Shown in pieces: positions 1-9,097 of a stretch of DNA of 10,836 nucleotides; the stretch's first letter is position 1; every line of letters begins with the position of its first letter. The stretch comes from Euperipatoides rowelli (taxonomy: Eukaryota; Onychophora; Udeonychophora; Euonychophora; Peripatopsidae), in NCBI GenBank assembly GCA_003024985.2, contig PXIH01S0105498.1; one strand, written 5' to 3'. Position numbers and translations under genes: made by a program. The notes under the pieces are model-generated. The model saw only the letters and a list, made by a program, of their open reading frames with translations, ran no database searches and was not told the origin of the DNA.

Positions 1-919
1 GCCCCTGGTGGCCCCTGCTGTGCACAACTTGTGACATGGGCATAATTACACTTCAGTTAGGGGTGGAATTATGACCCTGTTACACCGCGCCAAATTTAAA
101 AACCCATTCCTACCCTAACCCCTTATCCATCACGCTATACTCGTTATCATTCCCCTTAACCTTCTTAACCACTTTTAACCCAAATCACTTTTTATTCCCC
201 CCCCCCCTCTCCATTTCTTATCATAAATATAATATTTCCAACAACCACGTCCCTCTATCCTCCTCGCCACTCATCCCTATCTCTCCCATTTTAATAAACA
301 ACTCAAAAAATGTACCATTTCAAAAATCTATTTCCTATCCCAACCCTACAACACAGATTTCAAAACCAATTATCTCCTCAAAAAAAAAAAAAAAAAAAAA
401 TCATCATCGTTATTCCAAACCAAACTACCAACCCATTAAAATGAAAATAAAATTTATTCCCTTTGCTAATAGATAACCCTTCAAAACATGATACAAAAAA
501 AAAAAAAACATATTAACCATTCCCTCATATAATAACCCCAAATCTCCCTACTACCTATTAACCCAATCTCCCAAATATCCTCTTTCCCCAAATCCTTCTC
601 ATAAACTTTCCCATAACCACCATAACTCCCTTTTACTCTGATCATTTTAAAACATAAAATCCACCTTATTATTTTTTTTTTGGTTAAACAAACCACTGTC
701 ACACACAATTTAAATAGTAACCCTATTCTTATACAGTACCTTCCAAATTAACCTATCTAACTCGTTAATTGTTCTCACTGTTGCTCGTGACATCTAATGA
801 TTATTTATGGGAACTTTAACACTTTCTTTGCTAATTTTTTAATACTTAATCACAACTAAGTTTTAAATTTAGAGTAAATAAAAATAAATGAAGAATAAAA
901 AAACAAACTGTTTTTTTAC
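1..919 (-). other. Partial ASPM intron at the left edge
   Basis: This is intron 3' of the 46-codon exon, running off the window. Positions 1-100 have mixed composition, including a 7-bp direct repeat GCCCCTG at 1-7 and 11-17. About 101-770 is the G-depleted block described separately. About 771-919 is ordinary AT-rich intron. I found no further ASPM exon here on the minus strand. The long open frame on the minus strand at 481-708 is a by-product of the odd base composition. Confidence 0.8.
101..770. other. G-depleted (plus strand) low-complexity block
   Basis: By hand count, 121-720 contains about 16 G in 600 bases, while C makes up about 35-43% of sampled 60-base lines, so the skew is extreme. 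The block is made almost only of A, C and T on the plus strand. It includes an 11-base C run (197-207), a 21-base A run (380-400), a 14-base A run (495-508) and a 10-base T run (672-681). No clear tandem unit is visible. Composition changes abruptly near 100 and relaxes between about 680 and 780. On the transcribed-sense (minus) strand the block is G+T-rich and C-poor. Confidence 0.85.
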
Positions 920-1057
920 CTGAATAATTATTGCTGATTTTTCTCTAAGTTTGTTTTGTCGACAGCTTAAAGTCTTTCGAGCAATTAATTGAAATTGAAT
1001 CACAACGTTTACAAACCGGTGATTTTGCATTCGCTGCAAATAGTTTGTTGCCCATCT
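920..1057 (-). CDS. ASPM: ASPM internal exon downstream of the giant exon (46 codons, IQ region)
   Basis: This is a 138-base exon of 46 codons without a stop, phase 0 at both ends. The product begins RWATNYLQRMQNHRF, continues with VVIQFQLIARKT, and ends REKSAIIIQ. It therefore has one degenerate IQ motif, one weak one, and the first half of another that continues in the next exon beyond the window's left edge. The donor is ATTCAG|GTAAAA. The acceptor lies after a run of T on the minus strand, but its A is the ambiguous base at 1059; it is a normal AG only if that base is T on the plus strand. Joined to the giant exon, the IQ glutamines fall 27 residues apart, a usual ASPM spacing, so no exon need lie between. 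The IQ copies are weaker than upstream, as may be expected near the C-terminal edge of the array. The alternative, a chance open frame, is unlikely given the donor, phase and motif fit. Confidence 0.85.
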
Positions 1058-1060
1058 CNA
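1058..1060 (-). other. Splice acceptor of the 920-1057 exon, containing an unresolved base
   Basis: The AG of this acceptor occupies 1059-1058 on the minus strand, and 1059 is N. It sits directly beside a homopolymer (A on plus, T on minus), which explains why the base was not resolved. The exon reading frame, its phase-0 fit and the downstream donor all imply that the base is T on the plus strand, giving AG on the minus strand. Confidence 0.6.
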
Positions 1061-2744
1061 AAAAAAAAAAATGAATATTGAAATTTATGAATAGGCAATC
1101 TTTTTAGCACTTGCAGGTCTCATTCGATTTTTAGTTTTAATCAAATGGCCACAAGTAAGGATATAAATTGACAGGGAGAGGCAGTCTCATTTGAGTTTTG
1201 GTTTAACCAAGGAGGCTGCAGTTAGCATATCAAAGCAAATGGGGGAAGAGTGGTTAAAAGTTAATGTGACCGCATAAAGTTAAATCGCACATAAAAACTA
1301 AATAAAAAATACAATAACAAAAAAATAATTACTTATTAGAAATATTATTTCACACTTTAACATTGCTCAATTTGACTTTTGAGGTATTTCCATAAATAAC
1401 TTTTGCATGTCCACTTAAAGTCCTGAAGAGTAAATTTGTAAAGTGGCATATACTGTAGCTGTTCAATAGTCAGCCAAAGACAAACAAAATTATCTTTTCT
1501 AAGACTGGGATTGAAAAAGCTTATTCACATATTCTGTATGTAAAAGGTGTCAATAACGTTGATTGCAATCTACTGGTTGACTGCATAATGTTTTTGTTAG
1601 ACCTCCAATAATATACAGTATATACGGTTATTTTCTTTTAAGTTCCAATTTCAAAAAACATTAAAAATAACTCATTAAAATAATAAAGTTAGCTACAGTA
1701 TGTTTGTTTTTATACTAATAGAATTACTGTTTTAATAATTACATAGTTGTATAATATGCATTTATTCAACTATCTGCTCTTCTGCTTTAAATAATAAATA
1801 ATTGCATATAACTTAGTGGTGTTACGTTATAAACTTTAATTTCACACGGAAAAAAAAATGATGAGCATTTAAAATTATAAGTTGTTGCTCAAATGTTTTC
1901 TTGTAATTTTTTTTTAAAATATAATTTTATTATGAAATTTACAGATAAAAGGTGCTAAATTAATTTTTTTTGTTATAAAATGATTCCAATTATGCTAATT
2001 TTTAAATGAAATCTCATATTACATTTCAGTTTGTTTATAGTGTAATCCAAATTGTTCATTTTAAAAAAAAAGAGAGAAGCAAATTTCATTTGCTTTTTTT
2101 CTAATGTCTACAAAGATAACCATTCATTTGAACTTAATTTGAATGTTTCTAAGGAGTAATGGAGTGGCAGAAGAGTATATTAGACTATTATCATTTTTTT
2201 TTTAAATATACAACTAAATACTTTATTTACAAAAATAAAAATTACAACAAAATATAAAAACAATGTAATTCAAATAAATAATCAAAATGACTAAAATCGA
2301 GCATTAAATTTCCATAGGAATACATTAAAATTAAGACTTAAGGTTCCTGTACTACTTACAGTATCTTATTCTACGATGTTTATTTGTTAATCTTCATGAA
2401 AAAGTCGATTTTAATACAGTTTTTATTAAATTCTGTGACAATTGGCACAAATTTTATAAAATAAATCAAAATTATAGCACTAGGATTTTACTTTTTTTTT
2501 TTTTTTTAAATTTACTTAAGTTATTACAAACAACTCAATGAAAAACAACTTTATTTATGTACATTATAATTAATTCTGGTAAAGAAGTACCTATTAAAAG
2601 TTGATCCCAAAGAGACAATTTTACCATTACTTTTTAAATATTTCCCCCCCAAATGATACTTAATTTTTACTATTAGAAACAAGACTTAATTTGAATTGGC
2701 TTAACCATGATTTAATTTAGTTAAAATATTAAATTATCTCTTAC
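1061..2744 (-). other. ASPM intron between the giant exon and the 46-codon exon
   Basis: AT-rich intron with a strong donor (GTAAGA at 2744-2739) and an acceptor beside a T run at the left end. It holds homopolymers such as a 16-base T run (2492-2507), a short hairpin at 2077-2095 (AAGCAAAT, three-base loop, ATTTGCTT), and a slightly more GC-rich patch near 1160-1275. The patch was checked for an exon and gives no IQ-like peptide. No coding or RNA gene was recognised. Confidence 0.8.
2077..2095. repeat. Short perfect hairpin (8-bp arms, 3-nt loop)
   Basis: AAGCAAAT, then TTC, then ATTTGCTT, followed on the plus strand by T residues. It resembles a bacterial terminator in form, but this is a eukaryotic intron, so that reading does not apply. 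Confidence 0.5.
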
Positions 2745-5700
2745 CTTTTGTTGATGAAGGCAATACAATCGCCTTCTGGCAAGAATTTTTCTCCAAACGG
2801 TTTGTAATTTGATGATAACTTCTAAAGTCTTCCTATAGTACTGCTTTGTCCGATACATTTTATATGTTGCTTGAATACAAACAGCTGCAATTCTTCTTTT
2901 TTCTTGTTGAAGTAAATATTGTTCCCGAATATGACAGGACAACAATATCGATCTATACCATAACTGAATCTTTTTTATGGACTTTAATAACAACAGATAT
3001 CTCTTTCTTATTAACCATCCCCGGATAATTTTCTGTATGTGAACACATGCTATCTTAATTTTCAAAAATCTTTGGCGAATAAGGTTTTTTCTAAAATAGG
3101 ACTGAATAATTATTGTTGACTTCAGCCTTTGTTCATTTTCCATCCGCTGTTTCCTCTTATTAAAATATATCCGGATGTGTTTCTGGATTATACAGGCAGC
3201 TTTAGACAACCGAAGATATTCCTGTTGTTTTTTAGATCTATACCAAGTTTGTATTTGAATAGTGGCTAATTTTATCCTTAAATTCTTTTTTTTATTGAGA
3301 TATGTTCTAAAAGCAGCTTGAAGTCTTATTGTTGCTTGTCGCAATTTAAGATAATTATGTCTATGCTCTAAGGCAATGCAATTAGCTAGATATCGTTGTT
3401 CAATGACTAGGACTGCTTTTTTCATCAAAATAAACTTTTTACGTTCAGCATACCCACGGAAATAACTTTGGATTAATATAGCACTATGCTGTACACCATT
3501 AAAATCAGCACCCATTTGTTTTGAGATTACCTGGCTATGATAAAACCTTTGATCAGTAATACTTTTTTGTTTAGTTTCTTTGCAATTATTCATTGCTGAA
3601 ATTCTAGAGCAATTATTCTGAAGGGGTAAAACACTATTTTTCATTTTTAAATAGTTATTTCGGTGGTAATTCATTCTCCACCAAGTTTGCAATTTGATTG
3701 TTGCTATTAATTTACGCTTCTGATGTAATTGCCGAGCCCTTCTTTGAAACAAAACTACATTATTTTTCAATTTTAAATACCACTCTTTTCTCAACTGCAT
3801 TCTGTACCATGATTGAATTTTTATTGCAGAAATTTTCTTTTGTAGAAATAATCTTTTTGCAAGCCAAGTTCGTAATCTAGCTTGAAGAAATTTTGCAGCA
3901 CAATACCGGTGAACTTCTCGTCTTGTTAACCAACCTCTTATCTGTCTCTGTATCATAATGGCTGCAGCATTTTGTGTTTTTAATATAAGTGTTTCTATGT
4001 TCTTATTTTGATATACTCTCCAGTATTTTTGAATGACAATAGCAGAAGAATACCACTTTTGAATTTTTTTTCTTACTAAATATCCTCGAATCGAAGCTTG
4101 AATGATAATACATGCTCTTCTTTGAGTGATATACACATTTTTATAATATTGCGAAAGTAAACAATTCCTAAACCAATTTTGAATTGTGAGAGCAGCGTTT
4201 TTCTTTTTTCTGAAATTCTGATGTAAAAGATGACTTCTACATACAGACTGCAAAATTACAACACTGTTTAGTATTATTTTACAGTTTTGGCGGACAAGAA
4301 AACCACGCATCTTAGCCTGAAGTTTTATCATTAATTTTAAATGAACAAAATATTTACGAGCTTTTATAGCTCGAAAACAACTTTGAATAACAATAATAGA
4401 TTTTTGCTTCAATAAATAAGTTTCCCTTTCCTGTTTAGCAAGAAGATAAGCTTTTAAAGTATTTTTTAAAAGAACAATAGCTTTTTTTTGTCGTCTAAAC
4501 TTTAGCTGACAACTCCAACTTCGAAAATTCTTCTGAATGTGGATAACTGCAGTCCGATATTTACAATATTCTTTACGTGCAAGATATCCTCTTGTCCATG
4601 CTTGGATAGTAATAATAGCATGTTTCTGAATTTGATATGCTTGTGAATACTGTCTAAAAAGAAGTTTGGCTCTGAATGTTCTCTGCACTAATATAGTCGC
4701 CTTTTTTAAGGACAAATACCGAGTTCGAACTAAATACATTCTTACAGCTGTCTGGATTTTAATGGACATAATTTTTAAGAAACTTAAATGCTTTCTAACA
4801 ATATAACCTTGAATATGACATTGTAGTTTAATAATCAATTTTAAAGAATAAATGTATTTTCTTGCTTTATAGCCCCTATATGCAGCTTGTATAGCTAATG
4901 CTGAAGTTTTCATTTTTTTGTATTTGTTTTGTGCAGTTTTAGTTCTAAAAAAGGTTTGCAATGTAACAGTAGATTCACATATTTTTAAGAATTTTTTATG
5001 AATACACTTAGTTCGCCACCAGTTTTGAATCAAAATTGCTGAAGATAGACGGTGATGATATCTTTTACGACACAGGAAACCTCTAACAACAGATTGCATT
5101 TTAATTATTAAAACTTTTAAAGTTAAGAATCTGCTTCTTAATGTGATGCATTGTTTTTTTCTTCTGTAGCTATTTTGAATTACAGAAACAGCCCAAAGAG
5201 TGTGACAATAATGTTTTTGAGCTTGCCATCTTCGACAATAAGATTGAATTGTAATTGCAGCCTTTTTCCAGGCATCAAATTTTTTTCTATCTTTGAATCC
5301 TTTATAAGTAGCTTGAAGTTTAATTGCAGCTGATCTTATAACAGCAAATTTTCGTTTCACTTTTTCACATTCTAGTTTTGCTCTAAAACGGCGTTGTATA
5401 ACAGTAGTAGCCCAACAAATCTGCTTATATTGCTTTAGCACTTTCCATCTCTTGAAATAAGATTGAATTATAATTGCTGCTGAATTTTGCTTTTTAAATT
5501 CCTTTTTAATTTGAAATTCTCTAAAAGCAGTTTGAAGAATAATAGCGGCACCACGTTGAATATGGTAGTAAAGATAGTGTTGGCGAGTTAGTTTTAGACT
5601 ACGATACCACCGTTGTATATAGACTGCAGCTCTTTTTTGTCTTGTGTAACGTTTATGAAAAAGATACATCTTTATTGAAGCTTGCACTTTAATAATAGCA

Positions 5701-6320
5701 GTCTGAATTTCAAGATATTGTTTTCGTTTTATAAACATTCGCCACCAGGACTGAATTGTCACAGTTGCTTCCAGTTGCTTCACATGATGCAAATGTTTAA
5801 CTTTTCTATACCATCTCTGAATAGTAATAGCGCTTGTTCGCATGTCTGAAAATATTTTAAACTGTTTTCTACCTTTTACAATGGCTTTCCATTTTTGTTG
5901 GAAATATTTGATTACCTCTATTTGTTCTAAATACTTCTTTCTAATGATATGAGAACGAACAAATGTTTGAATAATAATAGCAGCACGATTTATTCTTAGA
6001 ATTAGTTTTTTTTCACTATAATTTCTCCAATATTTTTGAATAACAATGACTGCTCTGGAATAAATAATCATTCTTTTTAAACGGTAACTTCTAAAAGCAT
6101 TTTGAATTAACAAGGCAGATTGTTTCAACTGGGTAAACTTTAATTTTTCATTTCTGGTTCTCTTCAAACCCCGATAATATTGCTGGATTTTAATTGCTGC
6201 TGAATTCCTTTGCTGGAGAGATTTCCTGAGCAAAAATCCTTTAAATAAGGATTGCAACAAAATAATATTCTGCAGAGTTGTTTTAAACCGAGATCGAGCA
6301 ATAAAGCGACGAACATATGC
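2745..6320 (-). CDS. ASPM: ASPM giant internal exon, IQ-repeat array (about 48 IQ motifs)
   Basis: This internal exon of 1192 codons is read on the minus strand without a stop. ASPM binds microtubule minus ends at spindle poles; its IQ motifs bind calmodulin and light chains, and it controls spindle orientation and neural-progenitor division (family knowledge). The sequence shows about 48 tandem motifs of the form AAIxIQxxxRGxxxRK, spaced mostly 23-27 residues apart, with W/Y/F at the aromatic positions. Good copies include AITIQAWTRGYLARK and CIIIQASIRGYLVRK types. The acceptor is a pyrimidine-rich stretch ending in CAG before GCA TAT GTT (6320), and the donor is AAG|GTAAGA (exon end 2745). 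Reading through the donor adds only VRDNLIF before a stop at 2721. No methionine start is needed; TTG at 6260 is an ordinary Leu codon, with 20 more exon codons before it. Residues of about 903-943 form a non-IQ interruption. Myosins carry far fewer IQ motifs, so ASPM is the clear choice. One giant IQ exon resembles vertebrate ASPM exon 18. Confidence 0.95.
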
Positions 6321-7093
6321 CTGCCAAAGAAAGAAAATAAATAAAAATAAATAATAACAGTAGCAATAGTAATAACACTAATAACAAGGCTACGCAAAGA
6401 GTAGGGAAAGGGGGAGCAATCCTTCACTAAGAATGGTATATGTTCACAAATAAAAAAAAAAAAAAAAAAACTAAGGCATCAAATTTTTACTAGTTGTTTG
6501 AGAACAATCAAAAGTTATGGTAGAAAAGTAATATGTTTAAATATAGTCAGTAGTTGTGACATGTTTATTGCAAGATTAATTACTGTTTAAAAAAAACAAA
6601 ATACAGTCTAAACAATAGGGACTGAACAAATTATAAAGTACAGTTTACCAAACATAATGTATTGGGGTTTTTTTATCATTGTATTTGCTTTTCTAAAAAT
6701 GGCCATTTTAAATCATTTAATTAAAAAAATACACTGTAGAGTACTGGATTTAAAGTGTTTAATAAAAATCGTTAGACTCCCACTTTTTCAGATTTCTATT
6801 GGTTTCTTTACTTATTACATGATTTTTTTTTTTTCTAATGATATACTGTAGCCTACTTTTCTTTACAGTGTTTGGTTAGTAACATAATATTTTTAAACCA
6901 GACATAGGCTACACGAAGTTATGAAAAAACTAATATAGGCTACTCCACACACATCTCATTCCCCAACAATAGTAGTAAAGAAAAAAAAAAAAAAAGATTT
7001 TTTTTCTATTTGGCCTGTGGGATTTTACAATTGTTTTTTTTTTTCCTTTCTAAAAGTCTTGTTTCCACCTACCCCCACCTACAATCTAAATAA

Positions 7094-7172
7094 AATCTCT
7101 CTAGATAAACAATAGTAGCAGTAATTATTATTATAACAAAGATAATGGCAGTGATAATAATAATAAAAAAAT
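7094..7172. repeat. Degenerate AAT/ATT trinucleotide repeat
   Basis: The stretch is made of interrupted AAT, ATT, AGT and ATA triplets, including GATAATAATAATAA near its right end. It looks like an old microsatellite; a similar interrupted stretch lies at about 6335-6385. Confidence 0.55.
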
Positions 7173-7344
7173 AGTTAAAATTGAACAAGGCTTCAAAGAT
7201 TGAATTTACTGTTGCTTTTCATTTCTAAAAGCTAAAAATTTCCTACACATACAATATCTTTGTGCCACAACAAATTTTTCAAACTTTTACTCATGGTTGG
7301 AATTTCTTCCCTATCATGGTAGCCACACTACAAGGAAGGTTACA

Positions 7345-7440
7345 AGTCGAGCTGAAAGGATAGAGAAAATGATGGGAGAGAAAGGTGAAAAGAGAGCAAG
7401 GGAAAGAAATGAGGGAAGAAAAGGGCCTCGGAGTGGAAAT
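7345..7440. repeat. Purine-rich (GA) tract
   Basis: The plus strand is mostly A and G over about 95 bp, with many GAAAG, GGGA and GAGAG steps but no fixed repeat unit. It is unlike the AT-rich flanks and lies about 40 bp from the short insertion at 7478-7646. Open frames across it encode only Lys/Arg/Glu-rich low-complexity peptide. Confidence 0.6.
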
Positions 7441-7477
7441 GTTGAAGCTACTTTTACAATTTTTGCAACATTATATA

Positions 7478-7646
7478 AGATCAGGAATTGTTAAATTGAT
7501 AGTTTCAGTCAGTGATACTGCCGGCCCCACGAGGGTAACTTACTCCCAGTATTTCAGGCTATACGGTAAACCAACCATGTTATGGATAACACACTATGAC
7601 TCACACCCAGCCGCACAGAACCTATAGATCAGGAATTGTTAAATTG
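7478..7646. mobile_element. Short non-autonomous insertion with 21-bp target-site duplication (SINE-like, unclassified)
   Basis: A perfect 21-bp direct repeat, beginning AGATCAGGAATTG, occurs at 7478-7498 and 7626-7646. Between them lie 127 bp (7499-7625) clearly richer in GC than the surrounding intron. This is the expected footprint of an insertion that duplicated its target. The length of the duplication fits LINE-machinery retroposition better than a cut-and-paste transposon. The insert ends are weakly inverted: ATAGTTTC at the left against ATAGGTTC read inward from the right. I could not see a tRNA-type A/B box promoter or a poly(A) tail, so the class is open; a local segmental duplication is the alternative. 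Confidence 0.6.
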
Positions 7647-7930
7647 TTGCAACAAAAATAGTCTCACGGTGTAGCCTATTTTAAATTGACTGCAATAAAT
7701 GAATCTACGATTATATAGAAAGTAATATTACTAGTGATAAACCATGCCCATGTGGTACTGGTGTAGACTGCTTGCATCTTTCACTACTTGGTTGATTCAC
7801 ACTATATACTGTATATGTTGTCATTTTTGTTAAAAAGTATTAACATTTAAACCTTAATATTAAAGCATACTATCACCAAAAATCATTACATTACATATTT
7901 AAAATTAAGAAAAATAATCAAATAAATTTT

Positions 7931-7981
7931 AATTCACTATTATGAATTATTTAGTTATTCTAATTTTAAAAATAGTGAATT
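7931..7981. repeat. Perfect 11-bp inverted repeat, 29-nt loop
   Basis: The arms are AATTCACTATT at 7931-7941 and AATAGTGAATT at 7971-7981, exact reverse complements. The sequence between is AT-rich. It could be the remnant of a small inverted-repeat element or a chance hairpin in AT-rich DNA; no flanking duplication was seen. Confidence 0.6.
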
Positions 7982-8715
7982 TTACAGATTTTTGCTCACA
8001 ATTTTCAAATTTAAAAAAATTAAGTGGAGACCGATAAATGCGGAGGGATGGGGGGATTCACTGAAAACTAGCAGGAATGTCAGGTTATTGTAAGTTTTTC
8101 CGTTCCTGCTTTTACTATACAGGTCATTTGATTTGGCTAATTTTTTTAAATAACATTGTTTAAAAGTCATGAATGCATTTTTTTTTTAAAAAATTTAAAT
8201 TAGACATTAGGAAACATAAGTTACAGTATTTTATTAGAAAGGGTTTCCCCACTGTAAAATAATTTAAAAAAAAAAATTAAATAAATGCTGAAAATGCTCA
8301 AAAAGATAAAAGTGATCATTTTAAAAGAGAAGACGACACTACTATTATTAATAAGCTATTGATTTTTTCATTAAGCATCACATTCTACGTCTTATAAATA
8401 CTGATTAAAATTTTTAGTATAGCCTACAATAAATAGTCCATTTATATCATAAAATTATATAAAAAAATACCATTTATTTTTTATTAAACATAATACATTA
8501 CAAATCCAATAAGCACTATAAAGAACAACCCACTAGCAATAATTTTTTTTAACGATGGAAGCGATCAGTTTTAACTCCCACTTTTGTGATGAGAATTTTT
8601 TAATGTAAAAAGGAAAAAAAAAGGTTTATTAATAGACTTAATTATTTAAATATTATCAGTTTCCTATAAAAATTTTAAGTCAAGTTCCTATGTATTATTA
8701 AAAAAAAATACTAAC

Positions 8716-8931
8716 TTGAATTAATATTGCTGCCTTATGTTGTTGTTCTTGAACTTTGTTCTTTTTCAAGGTATGCAACATTCGTTTAGCTCTCAAACAA
8801 CGCCATTCCTTCTGAATTACAATTGCAGCCAGAGTCCTCTGTTTTTTCAATTCTATATCTTTTATATGTCGCCGAACAGTTAAAAATTTTTTAACTGCCC
8901 TTTGTAGAATTAAAGCAGCTCTTCTTCTTAT
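8716..8931 (-). CDS. ASPM: ASPM internal exon upstream of the giant exon (72 codons, 3 IQ motifs)
   Basis: This exon was found by splice signals and IQ content. The acceptor is a pyrimidine tract ending TTTTCAG before ATA AGA AGA; the donor is ATTCAA|GTTAGT. The 216 bases give 72 codons with no stop, phase 0 at both ends. The product has one motif near residues 5-20 (AALILQRAVKKFLTVRR), one near residues 35-50 (AAIVIQKEWRCLRAKR), and the first half of a third (AAILIQ) that continues in the giant exon as AYVRRFIARSR. Spacing from this Q to the next IQ glutamine across the junction is 23 residues, the usual ASPM value, so the join is strongly supported. Motif spacing within this exon is looser (30 and 32 residues). 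It is Lys/Arg-rich like the giant exon. In the whole protein it should lie near the start of the IQ region, after the calponin-homology domains, which are not seen in this window. Confidence 0.9.
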
Positions 8932-9034
8932 CTGAAAAGGAGAGGAAGTGGGGATATTTACATAATTTCATGCAATACAGATTTTATTGTATATATTAAA
9001 AAAAAAAAATGAATCAAGAAATCTTGAAGTATAT

Positions 9035-9097
9035 TATACTGTATACTATACAACACATGTACCGTACAGTTACTGTATATACTGTATATAGTATACA
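9035..9097. repeat. Cluster of TACTGTATA-type palindromic motifs
   Basis: Within about 63 bp the motif ACTGTATA or its close relatives occurs repeatedly (for example at 9039, 9072 and 9081), with GTATAC steps on both sides. The block is largely self-complementary and could fold into cruciform-like structures. It is probably simple-sequence growth of a TA-rich motif. Confidence 0.55.

Larger units (their letters stand above)
6321..8715 (-). other. ASPM intron between the 72-codon exon and the giant exon
   Basis: GT-AG intron with donor GTTAGT (8715-8710) and acceptor with a T/C-rich tract ending GGCAG (to 6321). Its contents are AT-rich sequence, A runs (6452-6470, 6981-6995), degenerate AAT-type trinucleotide stretches near 6335-6385 and 7094-7172, a purine-rich tract (7345-7440), a short insertion flanked by direct repeats (7478-7646), and an inverted repeat (7931-7981). 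Open frames within it (for example near 6657-6851, 7297-7627 and 7982-8170) show no recognisable protein. Confidence 0.85.

Noticed and set aside
481-708. Open frame on the minus strand (75 residues)
   Set aside because: It lies in the G-depleted block, where lack of C on the minus strand removes normal codon variety. The peptide is low-complexity and ends in a Phe run, with no splice or IQ signals.
101-770. Bisulfite-type conversion signature (retained CpG) or an interstitial telomere array as explanation of the G-poor block
   Set aside because: About 5 of the 12 remaining G in 121-660 are in CpG, close to what the C content alone predicts, so retention is not shown. CCCTAA-like words occur only sporadically near 110-180 with no steady 5- or 6-base period.
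1110-1225. Possible extra exon on the minus strand between the giant exon and the 46-codon exon
   Set aside because: An acceptor-like AACTGCAG exists, but the best frame gives 24 non-IQ residues with no good donor. Direct joining of the flanking exons already gives the regular 27-residue IQ spacing.
2846-5333. Plus-strand open frames at 2846-3028, 3698-3880 and 5151-5333
   Set aside because: They are opposite-strand shadows of the giant IQ exon, about 60 residues each, with no family signature.
6164-6427. Minus-strand open frame of 87 residues overlapping the giant exon's 5' end
   Set aside because: It is in another frame and crosses the splice acceptor. The IQ frame explains the sequence from 6320 downward.
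7297-7627. Two overlapping plus-strand open frames
   Set aside because: They come from the purine-rich tract and the short insertion. The peptides are compositionally biased and match nothing recognisable.
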